DNA of 64,000 bases from Metallyticus violacea (lineage: Eukaryota > Arthropoda > Insecta > Mantodea > Metallyticidae): the NCBI GenBank assembly GCA_030762175.1, contig CM060831.1:70203501-70267500 (forward strand). The letters run 5' to 3'. The translations under genes were made by a program, and so were the position numbers. This document shows, piece after piece, positions 33,517-47,010 of the stretch. The notes beneath the pieces are model-generated. The model was not told where the DNA came from, did not search any database, and saw only the letters and a list, made by a program, of their open reading frames with translations. Numbering within the stretch: the first letter of the stretch is position 1; each line of letters opens with the position of its first letter.

Positions 33517-36500
33517 CACAGCGAGAAGTTAGTTAGTTTGGGGGTACAAAAAGCTGTTACTGTTGCAGTAAAAATAAGATATTTTCGATCATTATCACGT
33601 GCTTGTGGATAATCAATATATATGCATTTATCAAATCAAATTATATCATTAATTCTTTAACAACCAATGAAAAGTGTTTTATAAAACATATCTGTAAGTT
33701 CAATTTACAAATTGTCATTATTTTAGAAAAATGTGCAATATTAATTTCATTTTTATGAAGTTAAACCAAATGACAGCAAAGTTGTTGTAAGTTGTTACTC
33801 ATACTTGTTTAAGAAATAGGATGCTGAGATAAAGTATATGTGGTTTATTATTAGCACACGATTAAAATAATAAATCCCAGAATCAAGTGATGTATCATTA
33901 AGTTATTAAATCAAGGCTTTGATCATAGTAAACAGATCTTGATTATATTGTATATTACATAGGCCCATAATATTTCGTTTTCATACAAAGTTTTATTAGA
34001 TTATATTGAAAAATATTTAAAATAGTGTTATTTTTCTCTTTATATACTTAACTTACACCTTAATTCACATTTCAGCTTATGAAAGTGTAATTACAGCATA
34101 ATCTATTCTTAGATAATTAATTATTAATATCATTTTAATGAACAACACTTAATAAAATTGGTAATCTCGTAAAGAGTTAAGTTTATATTTCTCTGTGTTA
34201 CAGATTATCTTAAAAACATATTATAAACAATATTAACATCGTAATTGTTGTGTGTTAAACACTTATAATGGTTGGGTTGGCAGCACTATGCAATAGTTTA
34301 TAAATTATATTTTGTTAAGAAATCATATGAACATAAAATTATATAGGCTATATTGTTTTGTTTTCTTAAACCGAAAAATAATTAACTTAAATGTCTTTAC
34401 TCGCCGTCCAAGAATGCTGATAAGGAAATAATAAATTGACAAAAATGCATGGTTAGAGGAGTCTCCTTTGCCGGTAGCTCAGCAGGCCCTGTATTTAAGG
34501 AGTTTGATGAAATCTCTAAGTCCAGATTTATTGTTTGTTGCCTTGCTCAGTCATGTCCCCTCAAGGTATGAGATAACAAATGCTACAGTTTTTATGTTAA
34601 ATGTGTACTCTCCTGGTTTTAATCTTGAGTCATTAATACATAAATAGGGTTAAGAAGATGGTGTTGTAAAAATAAATTAAAACTGTCTATAAAATGAGCG
34701 TAACTTTTTAAATTTTTGACAAAAAGGGGGAAATTATTATAAGTTTACTATGTTACTATACATTATATTAGATTTTGACCTAATGTTACTAATACTTATT
34801 GAACATGTTAAAATTTTTGTTTTCCTGCATTAATCTCACTACATTATGAATTTAAATGTCAAAAGAAATTGAAAAGTTATAAGCATGCAAGTATCTTATC
34901 CATCATAGCAGTTAAAAACGAGGGTCATTTACAGATTCAAATGGGAGAGAATGCCAATGTTCTTGAGGGACCGAAAACCTCTACACGTAAACAAATGCAA
35001 TAGACACATACGAAAGCATTAAGATACGCGGGAGAAAAATGTTCTTAAAAACACTCATATTAAATTTTCCCAACTTTTATGCATTGTCTGGTAATCAAAG
35101 TTCTTTTCCACCCTTTTTTTTTTTTTTTTTGCCATTTTTCTCTAACATCTTCAGCAAAGTGACCTAAATATGGTCCAGTGTCTAGGTGAGTCCATGTTTT
35201 CATGTTTTGAATCCCGTCGACTGCGAACGGCACTCCCCACTCATTCCCCTACAAGAGGGATAGATTTTACGAGAAAGTAGTTCCTAAATAAACTTTGCGC
35301 ATGCACTTAAGAACGAGTTTAGTTAAATAGTTCAAGTATGGTCGCAGCGTTTCAACTGATTACATTGATCAATGATTAATTTCTGTTATTTCTTACCTGA
35401 TGATTACAAAATTTAAGTTCTAAACTTTTTTGTCAACCACTGTTGTATGTAACGTTAAAAATTGTTTTCCTGTTTATGGTCTCTACATTATGATAGAATG
35501 AAAAATAAATATTTCCATTTTAGTAGTTTAACATTGACTAACTCTGTAAAGACTGAAATAGCAGCAATGAATTTAATATCGCACAAGACTGTTCTGTTGA
35601 ATTCAATCTTACTGTCATAAAACAGATTTCCTTACAGTTAGTTTGTTATAATTAAGTACTTTAAGTATGATACAAGTGTTTATGAGAAGAAATATGTCTC
35701 AAAATTGTGTAAAGATAAAAGGATATCACATTAGTGTTGAAGTAAAATTTTACTACTTTAGTTAAACGAACCTATGGATGCGATTTTGATTTTAAAATAA
35801 ACCATAACAGAATTTATCCCCAAACACCTGTTGTATCTCAAGTGTAACTATAAACTGCCTAGCTATAAGGTATTCATACATTTTGCTGTTCCAAGAATAT
35901 GGAAGGAAACTAATGCTCATTTAAAAGGTTGCTACTCTCGGAATGAATTCAAGGTTCAAACATATAGATAAGGTAAAGGAGAGCGAAAAGAGTTAATGTT
36001 AATATTTTTGTTCTAGATATGGTGAAATGGAGAAAAAGCAAATGCTATCCTCTTGCGATTGCAGAAGAACTGTGTGTATTAGGTGAATTGGAGAGAATGT
36101 TATCGCTTTACTGACACAATTATATCTATATGTAAGTACACATTGAAATTTATGTAACTACTAAGCCCTGAGCACCACAGATGTCGTGTACCATAGCATG
36201 TGTTGCTGCGAAATATTTTGTTCGTTATTGTTGCCAACCTCAGATGTTAGTAATTGTGATATGGACCGGCGAAACGAAATAGTTTTTCCTTTGTTGTAGA
36301 TTGGGAAGTATAGAAGGAAAAACGGTTTCGTATCCTGCGAGATTTACCCATTTAATTAAAATTGCAAGATAATGAATATTTACCGCCTTAGCTTGCGAAC
36401 AGCCTGTCAACACCTTTTAGTGCGATACTTCCTACATCGACAAAAGTGAAGATTGTCTCAAAAAGAGAACGTCTTTTGAGATCGCCCGAAAATATTTTGG

Positions 36501-38279
36501 AAATGAAAAAGAAGAGGTATCTAAAACTGTTGCAGCGATATTAAATAAAAAGGAATGAGGTGTTAATTAAATTATATGTATGTAGAGTGGAGGGAAGGAT
36601 TTGGAAAAAAGTAAATTTGATTTTATAGGTTTTGGATGTAATAACAGGGGTAAATAATTCCTTCCTCTCCGACGATGTTTACCGCTGTCTTACAGTTTTG
36701 CTACGGCTGTTGCGACTCTGCTGCTGGATATTTTTATGGCCCTGTGACCATAGGGGAAGGTGTCCTGGAGATTAATAATATTTTTTTCGTTATGGGAGAT
36801 GACACAATTTATTGTTCATACACTATTGCACATAAGATGTATTGCACTTAACTAATAAAGCTCGTCCACTTAATACTCTTCCAAGACTAACTACCGCTTT
36901 CCACTAATTGAAGGGAACTGAGAAAGTCCTTCACTGATATTGTTCCGCTGAATACTCTTGCAAAACTGACTGCGGGCCATAAAATTGCAAACTAAATAAA
37001 CATGGCCTACGTGACTTTTTCCATGTAGAATCAACTCAAGCGGTTGGCTTCTTCCCTTGAAGAGGTTATCGGCCTGTCTTTTCATCTCTGCAGTCGCCAG
37101 AAGTTATATGGTGCCTACCCCACTTAAGAAATTCTCTAACAGAATACCAATAAACACTTTGCTCAAGAACTCTTTACAAATATTGTTACAAAAGGGTACA
37201 GAAATTCCAGGTCAGATTTTATGGCTGGGGTAGCTTTCACTTGCGAGAAAATAACATTTTAGACACAATAGTTCAACACTTGTACAGGAAAATGACATTA
37301 CACTCATGGTTATAACGAAGTTACATAAAATTACTCTAATTACATATGGGGGTGGCAGTTCATAAATACTGCCTCGCTGTTTTAGAGAGGAAGAAAGGAA
37401 TTAGATACACGTCATTTCCAAGAAGTTGAATAGTTCATTCTTCATGTGAGAGCATATACGATCTGAGAAGGAAGAAGAGATAGAAGATCAAGAAGAAAAT
37501 GGAATTTAGAAGGAAGACGAAAATGTCAGTTCTATCAGCTTAAACATTCTGGTTTTAAATCATTTGATTGAGCGTTGGATCTGGTGCCACATCAACCATA
37601 AAGTTTGTGTAGGAGCAAGGGAGAATGTCCTAAAATTAATAAGGAATTGCACATTTCATTAAATATTATTAGCCAATGTTCCAAAATAAAATCTAATTAC
37701 CATTTTATTTCTCTATTTGTCAATGCAATTTACCCGTCCGAATTGCCCTGCACTGGAGGCGAATTGGATTACATTTCGCCAAGAAATAAACAAAAAATGT
37801 AAACAGTTATGCTTTTTGGCCTGAGACAGTCGTCTGTATTATTTGGTGCAATAAATAAGCTACAACATCGCGTTGAAAAGCTGTATAAACTGACATATTA
37901 CCAATTTCACACATAATTTTAGAAAGCGTAAATTGCCTGTACGTTATTCATCTCTGGATTCAGCAATCAAACCAGTTTCTCGTGCATCAAATAGCTTACC
38001 TTTCGCTTACCTTACCTTTTGATTTGGAATTAATCATGGAATGAATTACAGAAATATTTAGCTTTTGTTGAAAGTGTGGTTGACTCTTTGTAGATAGATT
38101 ATAATTTGAGTTGTGATCTTGGTTTATCTAAAAGTAAAACATAATTCGCCTAATGGTTGAAAAGCCTATAGCAAAGTAATTATTTTCGTTAAAGTTAAAA
38201 GAATTTTGAACGCTGGTTTACTAAACAGGGTTACCCAGCTTTCTTGAATCTCTGTTGTAATTTCTGAGTCTGAAGATTG
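33517..38279. other. A+T-rich stretch, nothing recognised
   Basis: Longest blank of the window. Contains a T run at about 35109-35128 and many A+T-rich low-complexity patches. I found no exon, transposon or SINE by reading. It could be intronic. Confidence 0.45.
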
Positions 38280-38640
38280 GCCCCAAAAGTGCTATGACGT
38301 AGCGGACATTAATTTGGTCACATACTTGTATATAGGCTTGAAAAATATAGCTCTCTTATTTGTATTACAACTTGGCTATTACAAAATTTGCTGCTTTATT
38401 TCCGGAAAAGAAAATTATGTTCATCAGCCAGTACTTAATTCTGAAAAAAACTGTTTGCCCCCATTGCATATAAAACTAGAATTGATTACGAATTTTGTAA
38501 AAAATAATGAATTTTAAAGGGGACGTAGTTCAATTCTTAAAAGGGCAAATTTCTAAGGAAGGAACATTTATGGGCTCTCACATAAAAGAACTGAAGAAAG
38601 GTACATAGCTTGAAAGTCTTTTAAGTAGCAAGAAGCGGCT
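38280..38640 (+). pseudogene. Relic of a repetitive insect protein family (LPPLHIKL motif), copy 1
   Basis: The frame 38314-38517 contains LQLGYYKICCFISGKENY and NCLPPLHIKLELITNFVK. After its stop, KEGTFMGSHIKEL is readable near 38557-38600. I recall this arrangement (LGYTKYPCFLC, then LLPPLHIKLGLMKNFVK, then EGIFVGPQIRELM) from a large family of uncharacterised insect proteins that occur in many copies, which suggests a mobile element. I cannot name the element class. Family recognition is from memory, not from a search. Stops and deletions show this copy is dead. Confidence 0.6.
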
Positions 38641-40345
38641 GCACAATTATCTTTCAAAAAATCAATCACAATATTTCTAGAAAACTACAGAAAGTTGCCA
38701 GCAAGCCGATTCAAAACTATGTAAATACACTTCAATTCAGCTGTTAAAATTTACTAGTATTGCAAATGTTAATTTTGTATTTATAAACTAGTGAGATTAT
38801 TACAAAATGCTTGACAAAGAAGAAATATAAACAGGTTTTGATTGATCATAAATGAATCTGTAAGAATTGCCTATTCTTTTATATTATTGGGTAAATATTA
38901 AATGTCGTTTTTCAGTGTTATTTTCAATATAGCTTATTTCATATGTTTAGTGAAAGTTAGAGTACTTTTTTTTAATTGAAAGAGGTAAATGTATCGCTGT
39001 AAAAGTGCGTCGTTTAGAGATAAAATGTAAAAAAAAGGCAATTCGTAACAACATACAATCTAAAGACAACTTCCACTTTAAACACTAAATGTGTACTATA
39101 AAATATTTCTTTTTTTATTATAATTTCAGTATACTTTTCTTAGCTTCTTTTCGGTTACATTCTTAAACTGAAGGATTCGTCGTGCTTGTTCGTGTAGTTT
39201 CATACTCGTCATAGAGCTCAATTTACTACAATTGTTTTGTGACTGTTGTAATTGGAATGGTGAATGCCTTAGGGCCCCATCAACCAAATCCGCCAATCAC
39301 CTCTGTAAATGATTCAGCCACAAAAGATTCCATGCCCTCCAGAGTTAGAAATAATAAGCGTTACTTGTTTTAAGAACTTTGAAAGGTTCATGCTGTAGCT
39401 CTTACATGCCGTTTATTCATCATAATTTTATAATGCCGTAAACATTTAAGAATACAAATAGACATTGACGCAATAATTGCTGAAATTTTCATAATTATGC
39501 TCATCAGTGTTTAAGAATAAGTTAGAGAACGTGATACCCATAAAGGCCATGTAAAGAACTCTCTATGATTTGTAAACTTGTAGAACAAATTTATCACTTT
39601 GTGACGACTGAAGTAGCTGGAGATAATTTCCTGCGTCTTAGTCCCCAAGATTACCATCTCCAGTTCAAATATGTGGCTGAAAAGCTTAGGAGAAAATCAC
39701 TCAGTACCCATATACGGGTGCTAAAAGATGTGTATAAAAAGGGAGCCGAAAAAGAGGCACTCAAGAATAAGAAAAATTATCCTTGGAGGCCTCGTTGTGG
39801 TGCTATAGACGTTAACTCTAAAGCTACAAAGCGTTTGCGAATGGTCAAGAGGACTAAAAACATAATGGCTTACATTAAACATACCAACTTCTGTCAGATA
39901 CAGAATTTACTTCAGTGAATTGAATGCCGTATTTAATTAATTTTTGTTAAAGTAATTGTTCATAAAACTTAACTACTTTACTTCTCAAAACACTTTATAA
40001 CTTCCATAAAAACCTATACACTGAGCGACAGTGCGTGGTTTGTGTTTGGATTTGCGTGCAACTTTCGCCAATGACTCTGGTTTACATTTGACAGGCTATG
40101 AACCTACGTCACATTGCCTATAGCATCGTATTGAAGCATCTTGAGACCGTTCGTTCCTACTCTCAAAATACTGTCAGACTCCCTTTCTATTCCTAAAATT
40201 ATCTACTCTCCCGCTATAAATCCAGAAATAGGTTTTTAACAATGCTCTAATTATAATTACATTTACAATTAGTTTATTTTATCTCATCTCTATCTGAATA
40301 TTCAACTGTCTTACGGAGAAGGGCTTCGCACCGCGGTTGCTATTG
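38641..40345. other. Unassigned; one 117-codon frame
   Basis: The frame 39565-39918 (starts MICKLVEQIYHFVTTEVAGD) is lysine-rich after residue 55. I recognise no domain and cannot exclude chance or a diverged transposon fragment. Nothing else was seen. Confidence 0.4.
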
Positions 40346-40725
40346 TATATAGTGCCCCCGAGAAGGCAACTCCGGGAGGAAGAGATGAAATAAAAGGATT
40401 AAGGACCGGGCGGCCAGTATCCGAGGAGGCGATGCACGGGCGTAAGCGGGGTCCCTAACATTTCCATAGATATAAATTACAGATGCCGGCGAGCCCGCAA
40501 ATATTACCGCGGTATCATTAAGGTCTCACTCGAATGGACGAAATCCCCAGATAGAGCCCATAGACGAGACCTTTCCTGAGTGCAAGCCTCCGCCACACCC
40601 AAAGCACCAGCCCGCCTCACCTGACGTTTCTGACTCTATAGCTCATGCTATGGAATGAAATTAACTAAAAGTAAATGGGGAGAGCGGAAAAATTGTGGAG
40701 AGTAAATACTCATCCATCTTAAATA
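40346..40725 (-). repeat. SINE-C copy 4, head missing
   Basis: Body blocks in minus orientation: CTCCGGGAGGAAGAGATGAA near 40372, GGGGTCCCTAACATTTCCAT near 40449, GTGCAAGCCTCCGCCACACC near 40580, ATGGGGAGAGCGGAAAAATT near 40675. The tRNA-like head that should follow is absent, so it is 5' truncated or decayed. A short GTATCATTAAGG-type insertion-like stretch lies near 40513. Confidence 0.75.
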
Positions 40726-40756
40726 AACTTCTTATCTTCGGTGAAAGTTTTAATAT

Positions 40757-41290
40757 ACCGAGGGTACCAAAAATGTATAAACACTTTCACAGTAGCTATC
40801 TATTCATATATTTAAAAGTTGGACCGAAAAACAAGAGTAATGTATAGTATGATGTTCTGTAAACAGATGTGACTCACATTATGTTATGCTAGCGTTGCTG
40901 CAACAAAATGCAGCCAACATTATCGTTTGAACAGCGGAAAGCAATTTTGAAGTGGTAATGGAAAACCGTCAGTTGAAGTTCAAAGGCAATGGAGACGTGT
41001 TAACAAACACAACCGCAACGCGAGTAACAATTGCACACAGAGACAAATTTGAGACCCATGGTACCGTATTGCGATGTTAACAAGGGCAGATCTGGGAGAC
41101 CTCACACAGCAACAAACCCCGCGTCCTCGGCTATGATTTTGGAACGTTTTGAGCACTCACTCGCCGAAATCTACAAAGTAATGTGCACGTGAAACTGGGA
41201 TTAGTAGAACCAGAGTACGTCGTATTATTAAAACAGCAAAGTTGAAAGTTGGGCATTTTGAGCAACTGTTCTAACTGTAAGAGTCTTAAG
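40757..41290 (+). pseudogene. Tc1/mariner-superfamily transposase, N-terminal relic
   Basis: Begins with a terminal-repeat-like CCGAGGGTACCAAAAATGTA preceded by TA at about 40756. Frames then read MQPTLSFEQRKAILK-like text near 40910-40950 (first part shifted), PSVEVQRQWRRV near 40966-41000 and CARETGISRTRVRRIIKTAK near 41180-41243. That is the pattern of the paired helix-turn-helix DNA-binding region in DDE_3-type transposases. The catalytic half is missing after about 41290. Confidence 0.6.
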
Positions 41291-44200
41291 ATGATTAGTC
41301 CTCGTCATTTTCTGTTTGTGTGAATTCAGTTTTGTTGTTTTAACACATAACAAAACATTCGCTGAGATGAAAGGAGAATTTCAGAGTAGTATATTGTTCG
41401 TCGCGTGTCACCTCCATGTTGCTTTAGACGGAACTGAACATGTCTCAGCTTGCACATCGCTTACTGGAAGGAACCGTATGAAAAACTAGTACCACATATA
41501 CATTAAGCATTAAGCTAACAAAATGTTGTAAAGTTAAATTTTAGTGCGAGAAATTATGCCTAAAGGTATGATCATTCTTTATTGAACAGGCCTTGTAATT
41601 TGCTATATTGAAAAGCATTAAAAATAGGATTTCCAATTAAGTTTTTTGAGTACTTTCCCAATACACATATCAGTTGTTTTACTCGCTCTTGGTCCTTCAT
41701 TTTCAATTAACTTTCTAAATAATTAATAGGAACCACTTGCAATATTTTCTATTATCTATACTTCTCATACACTAAGATATGTCCGTTTCAAATCTCACTG
41801 GATTACGTTCATTGGTTTACAATTTATTTCAGAAAAACAGAGGCCGAGAGCAAATGAAACATTTCATGTATTTCAGAAAATTGTGTCTTTGAAAAAGAAT
41901 GGGTTTCTGTATCTATCAACTTGGAAAGACGAGAAAATATAAACTTGTTTAAGACTTTTCAAAGGTATTAAATTAGATTTTGGTTCAGTAAGTTGAAAAT
42001 CCAACAGCCAAAACCTTTTTCTTTGACTGTTTTCAAAATTTACTGTCAGCATCCCTTGTGGACAGATTGTAATACAAGCTGGCAGTTTCAGAGCAGCATC
42101 TTCATCGAGCATCAAGAGGTAGAGGCTTCTGGAAGCTCCTACCAGAAAAGTAGAACCAGTTCATCGCCAGGTGGAATAAGACCCTAAAGGTCTTAGCAGC
42201 CATGCGGGTGGCGTTAGTAGAAAAAATGTATGCAGGAAATAAACGGAATTTGCTTTTAGTAATTGGAGGGATATTCAAATTATGCCGTCGCTCAGTACAA
42301 AGCGCCATTTTACGCATGAGCCGAATATACGTATAACGTGTTAATCGGGAGAAATTTTATTTTATAGGACAAGACGGAAAGCAACGTGTGGCGTTCATGT
42401 CAGAGTGTATGTGAGTGTGTTGAAGATGCGGGCACGGTGATGTCGACATGGTGCATCCCCAGACAGATAAGAACTCCTCCCCTCCCCTTTCCGCATGCAG
42501 ACACGCGCCACAGTTTCCACAAAGTACAGACATTTCATAAAGAACAACGGCTATCAGAAACGTGCAATGAAGCTGTGTGATAGTTCTTGGAAAAGAACGC
42601 TTGCATATTATTGGGTGATGGGAAAAATAAAAAGAACTCAAGTAATTATTAGATACCGAATTATAAAGTGAAAATTTAATCTAAAAAGAACGCTAAATGG
42701 GAAAGTGTTTTCAAAGAAGGATATTAAAAAGGAATCACAAACGGATGTGTGCTCATTGCGTTTTATGTTCTAGGACGTAAAGAATATTTCTCTTAATCTA
42801 ACGCATATTTTCAATGTGCTTAAGTGTCAGATTCCGCCTCTTGAATGTGATGATCACTCATCGTCCACAGCATCAATGGAAAAAACTTGGTTCGAACTCT
42901 TAAACTTTAAATAAGTGCTCTTCGTATGTTATACTTTAATGTTTTTTGCATATCTCTCTATCATTTTGTCAATTTATTTTACCTAAAGCGGTTTAGTAGG
43001 CTCCGGCTATGCGCCCCAGGTTGGGCATCAATTTTGAAGCGATTTGTTGTCGAGTAGCCTCACGTTATAATGCGAATTTTGAAGTGGCTTTGTAGATTGA
43101 TTATTGGTCGCTTTGTGTAGTTGGCTACGCTTCAATGACCATAATTCCCAGAGTGACTTCTGCTATTTTGTTGACGTGTACTCAACAGAATGGAAGAGGA
43201 TTTCAATAGTATAAATAAGCACGCGATGCAAAATAATATACATATTAACAGTTTATCATGTTCAAGATCTTTCGCGTCCCTTGGTGGTTTGCGTACGATA
43301 GACTTAGCTACGCCGATACAAGCTTAATTGCCGCGTGTAAAACTTACAGATGAATGCCACGGCGAGTGAAATTGAAAGTCCAACTTACATACAATGAGTA
43401 CTGCAAAATGCGTGTATTTTGCCGCGCGTAAATCTTGTAACTGCATGCCTCAACTACGTCGAACTTACAACTGCTTCTGCGAACTGCTTAACTGAGCCGA
43501 ACTGAATGAGGAAAGTCGTATCGCGGCGTGCCTACCCCAGCCAAGCAACCGGCTATTTGTATATTAAATCAAATTAATTAATCCTTGGCCTAACGATTTC
43601 CATGGAGTTAGGAAGGCACGCGTAATCTTCGCGCCTGTCTTTAACAGGTCAAATATATATTCTTCATTGGCTCGTTCAAGTTCACCTGTCCCGCGTCCAT
43701 TCGCTATTTTTTTTTTTTTTATAAGTTTAAATCATTTCTTTGGCATTGACTATTTTAAAAGGGTAACAGTACACGCCTGTAGGAATCTTAACGAGTTTAA
43801 AAGTTCTTCAAGTTTATTAACCTTGCTACAGCAGACCTTTTAAAAGAGTAGGGGATCCACACACGACCCTTGGGTTACTTCTTCTGAATAGAGGTTTTAT
43901 GGCCCTTATGTTGTCCTTCCAGGTCTCCGCAACAAAACACCAAGGAGCTCTCTCTCTCTTTTTGACATTCAACTCAAGTGTTAGCATTATGCCGCATTAT
44001 ACATATGTGATATCTGCATTACTGATTACAATACTTGAAATTTATGATTGGACTCTCATAAATATACATTATAATTATATTTCATTGGGGTGGAACGGAA
44101 GAATTTTTACATCCATATCCCAGAGTGCCCTCTTGAGTAGCCACCTGAGGAAATTTGAACGTGTAGTGCATGTAGTTGTCTCCAAATTTCAGCTCCTCAG

Positions 44201-45450
44201 TAAAGTCTTTGCTTATGATGCAGTCGTAGATTCTATATCATCCAAGTCCCCTTTAAGTCTTGCTAAAAAGGTTACAACGAAAACAACGTACGGAATTCCT
44301 TTTGGATGCAATGTGAAACTTGAGTAATAATAAACATAAAACAGTACTGGGAGCCTTGTTGAATTTGATATATAGATGCATTTGCTGCGCGGTGTTACAA
44401 TCTGATTGCTTCCTATAACCTGGATACTGAAGCACATGGCTTTCGATTGAGGTCATGCATATTGCATTATTATTAGCAACTTTCTACACACTGTATGGCA
44501 TTCTTGAGGGCCAGAGTTTATAGCAAGCAATTCGTTGACTTTATCCAGTCCATGCATTGCAAACAGCACTGGTTCGAATGAATCTTCTGTCAAAATTATC
44601 ACAAGAATATTTAGAAATTTTCCCGAAAGATGGTCGAATACTTCAATCAGTAAAACAAAACAAAAACAGAATTGCCTCCAATAGCTTCCTTCTCTGCATT
44701 TGCTTCACAAACTCGCTGTAAAAGCTATGTATAAGAATGATTTTACTCAATACACAGCTTTATGTGCATTTTTAAAAAAAATCTTCACTGCAGGTATACT
44801 TAATTGAAGTTTTCTTCACGAGAATACAGAAAAATTACAATGACCATTGAAAATAAAATAAATAAATAAATAAAAATTGAAAAATGGAAAGTGTATTGAA
44901 ATAGAACAAGTAAGAGAAGTTAAAACCACCCACGAGTAAGTTTGTGATTGGGGTACAACTAGCAATTTTGTTATTGGTTACTTCATGTGCCGTGTTGAAA
45001 TAGATAAAACAATTCCTTTAAAATCCACTCTCTAGTGATATAATGAAAGTGGGATATTTGAAGTAAAACAATTTTAGAAAAAAATAAATTATAATTTTCA
45101 CATTTGACGCTTTGAAATGTTAACTCAGCACAATATCAAATGTTTTATAATAAAATCATTTCAAAAATACGCTTTTTTATTTTTATTTCTTCTCTTAAGC
45201 AGATTAATATGAGCATATGTTAAATGTTGATTTAAAGTTATATGAACTAAGAGTTTACCTCCCATAGTAAACCTGATGATTAATTATTTATTTCGAATTG
45301 ATTTAGTGTCTATCTAGTATGACTAAAAAGATGTATTAAATACTATTCCTTTTTAAAGCTCTAAATTAAAACGTATTATGAATTAACATTGCGTATATCT
45401 AATGTTATGAATTAATATAACGTGTATTTTAAATAGTAAATAATAAGCAA

Positions 45451-45452
<2 letters not shown>
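41291..45452. other. No recognised feature
   Basis: Includes a 142-codon frame at 43899-44327 without recognisable domains, and short repeats of TTGCCGCG-GTAAA text near 43328 and 43418. T run at about 43709-43722. An (AATA)n patch near 44855-44872. No transposon relic seen. Confidence 0.45.

Positions 45453-45536
<84 letters not shown>
45453..45536. repeat. (TAA)n microsatellite
   Basis: About 28 TAA units in an uninterrupted array. Confidence 0.95.
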
Positions 45537-45539
<3 letters not shown>

Positions 45540-45944
45540 CAGAAGGTAGTGTTTGAATGAAAAGGATATGACTACTTATGAAATATTTTAACTACGAAGA
45601 GACCTAATGCATTTGTAGCAAGCATCAAATGAGAATTTTAAAAAAATAGATTTCGACCTCGCTCGAGCGTAAATGTAACTCTGAATACTTTCAACTCTAA
45701 ATGTTTTCATATTTAAAACACAAAAGCATAACACTTTTATGTATATTCATTCATTATTAATAAAACAAAAATGATGCTAAAATGGAATTTTTCAAGATAG
45801 CATTTGTAGTTTTAAGGACTTACTACTGAGCTTCCGGACACTGAAATCTTGGCATCTTTAACAACAGTTCCCCAAACTGATCAGCCTCATCTTTAACTCT
45901 TAGTTTCATCTGTGATGTTTGGATTAGATTGAATAGATGGAGAA
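45537..45944. other. No recognised feature
   Basis: A+T-rich DNA between the TAA array and SINE-C copy 5. Confidence 0.5.
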
Positions 45945-46200
45945 AATTTGTACCTCGTCCACATCATGTGCAGTTCGTGCCCTTCGCCCCCAAAGAGGAC
46001 ACCTCTGGGAGGAAGGGATGAGATGAGGAAAACACCAGGCTACCAGGAACCGTGTTCCGTGAGGCAGAGGCAGAGGGTTCCTAACACCATTCCTAGCGGA
46101 TGCCCTCCCACCCTATCTCCCATTTCAAGAAACTCCAACACATCAGAAGGGCTGCTTCCATGCCAGCCACCCTCATGCTGAAAACAGAAACAACTGAGAC

Positions 46201-46447
46201 CGCCACGGGTGGCCGAGGTCGTTAAGGCGGGAGGTCTGGGGTTCGAATCCCGCCAGGACCGTCCTCCCTGACTGAGGTTTTTCCCGGTTTTCCTCAGTCC
46301 TCATAAATGGAAAATGCCGGGGAGGTACCCTAAACTTAGGCCTGGAACGTTTCCTTTCTTAAAAATTCCTTTCCCAATATATCATTTCATGTATCATCAG
46401 TGTCTACCGCCTGTAGTGCCTCAGTAGTAAAAACGGGCGTTAAACAC
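46201..46447 (+). repeat. SINE-B copy 5, inserted in SINE-C
   Basis: CGCCACGGGTGGCCGAGGTC continues as GTTAAGGCGGGAGGTCTGGG. About 15 bp corresponding to CGGACTCGTGAGC in other copies are missing, so the anticodon-arm region is deleted between the control boxes. The rest is well preserved to AAAACGGGCGTTAAACACA. Confidence 0.92.
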
Positions 46448-46766
46448 AATTCAAAAGAAAAGAAAGAGAGAAACAAAGAAAGAGAGTACGTGATAAAGTA
46501 AGAAAGAGAGAGAGAGAAAGAAATAGGGAAATAGGGAAAGAAAGAGAATGAGAAAGAAAGAAAGAAAGAAAGAGAGAAATAAGGAAAGAAAGAAACAAGG
46601 AAAGAAAGAAAGAAAGGGAGAAAAAGTGAAAGAGAAAGAGATAAAGACAGAGTGAGAAAGAACGAGAGAAAGAGGGAAAGAAAGAGAGAGAAAGAAAGAA
46701 GGAAGGAAGGAAGGAAGGAAGGAAGGAAGGAAAGAGAGAAAAAATGAAATAGAGAGAAAGAGATAA

Positions 46767-46804
<38 letters not shown>

Positions 46805-46825
46805 AGAAAAAGAGCGAGCGAGCGA
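46448..46825. repeat. GAAA/GAGA purine microsatellite grown from a SINE-B tail
   Basis: About 370 bp of GAAA, GAGA and GGAA units starting exactly where SINE-B copy 5 ends. Includes a pure GGAA block near 46700-46730 and a GA run near 46770-46798. The minus-strand frames are Ser/Leu/Phe low complexity and not genes. Confidence 0.95.
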
Positions 46826-47010
46826 TTCTGGAACAAAACTAATGGAAAAAAATGAGAGCGCGGAGAAGTGTAAAAGAAACATCCATCCCAGCATCCCCTA
46901 AGTGATCAAGGGAAACTAAGAAAAAACACGAAAATATCCAAATTCAGGATGGCAGGCTCCAAAGGGTTTGAAATCGGGACCTTTTGAATGCGTGCCCGAG
47001 CTTCATCGCT

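Larger units (their letters stand above)
45945..47010 (-). repeat. SINE-C copy 5, split by SINE-B and a GAAA array
   Basis: Tail half at 45945-46200 (CTCTGGGAGGAAGGGATGAG, GGAACCGTGTTCCGTGAGGC, GAGGGTTCCTAACACCATTC, CAGAAGGGCTGCTTCC). Head half at about 46828-47010 (CTGGAACAAAACTAATGG, GAGAGCGCGGAGAAGTG, GATGGCAGGCTCCAAAGGG, TTTGAAATCGGGACC). Between them lie SINE-B copy 5 and a GAAA array. The halves together account for one element. Confidence 0.8.

Noticed and set aside
34465..34530. GCCGGTAGCTCAGCAGG, resembling a tRNA D-arm start
   Set aside because: No matching acceptor stem or T-arm at the right distance.
39565..39918. 117-codon frame with a lysine-rich C-terminal half
   Set aside because: Looks more protein-like than most but matches no family I know. 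Left as unassigned until a database search is made.
43328..43450. Repeated TTGCCGCG-GTAAA text
   Set aside because: Only two short, imperfect copies; not enough to call a repeat.
43899..44327. 142-codon frame, one of the longest non-repeat frames
   Set aside because: No recognisable domain, no plausible splice or promoter context that I can see, and an equally open minus-strand frame overlaps it.
46387..46894. Minus-strand Ser/Leu/Phe frames of about 150 codons
   Set aside because: Translation of the GAAA array and adjoining SINE sequence, with no composition or start context of a gene.
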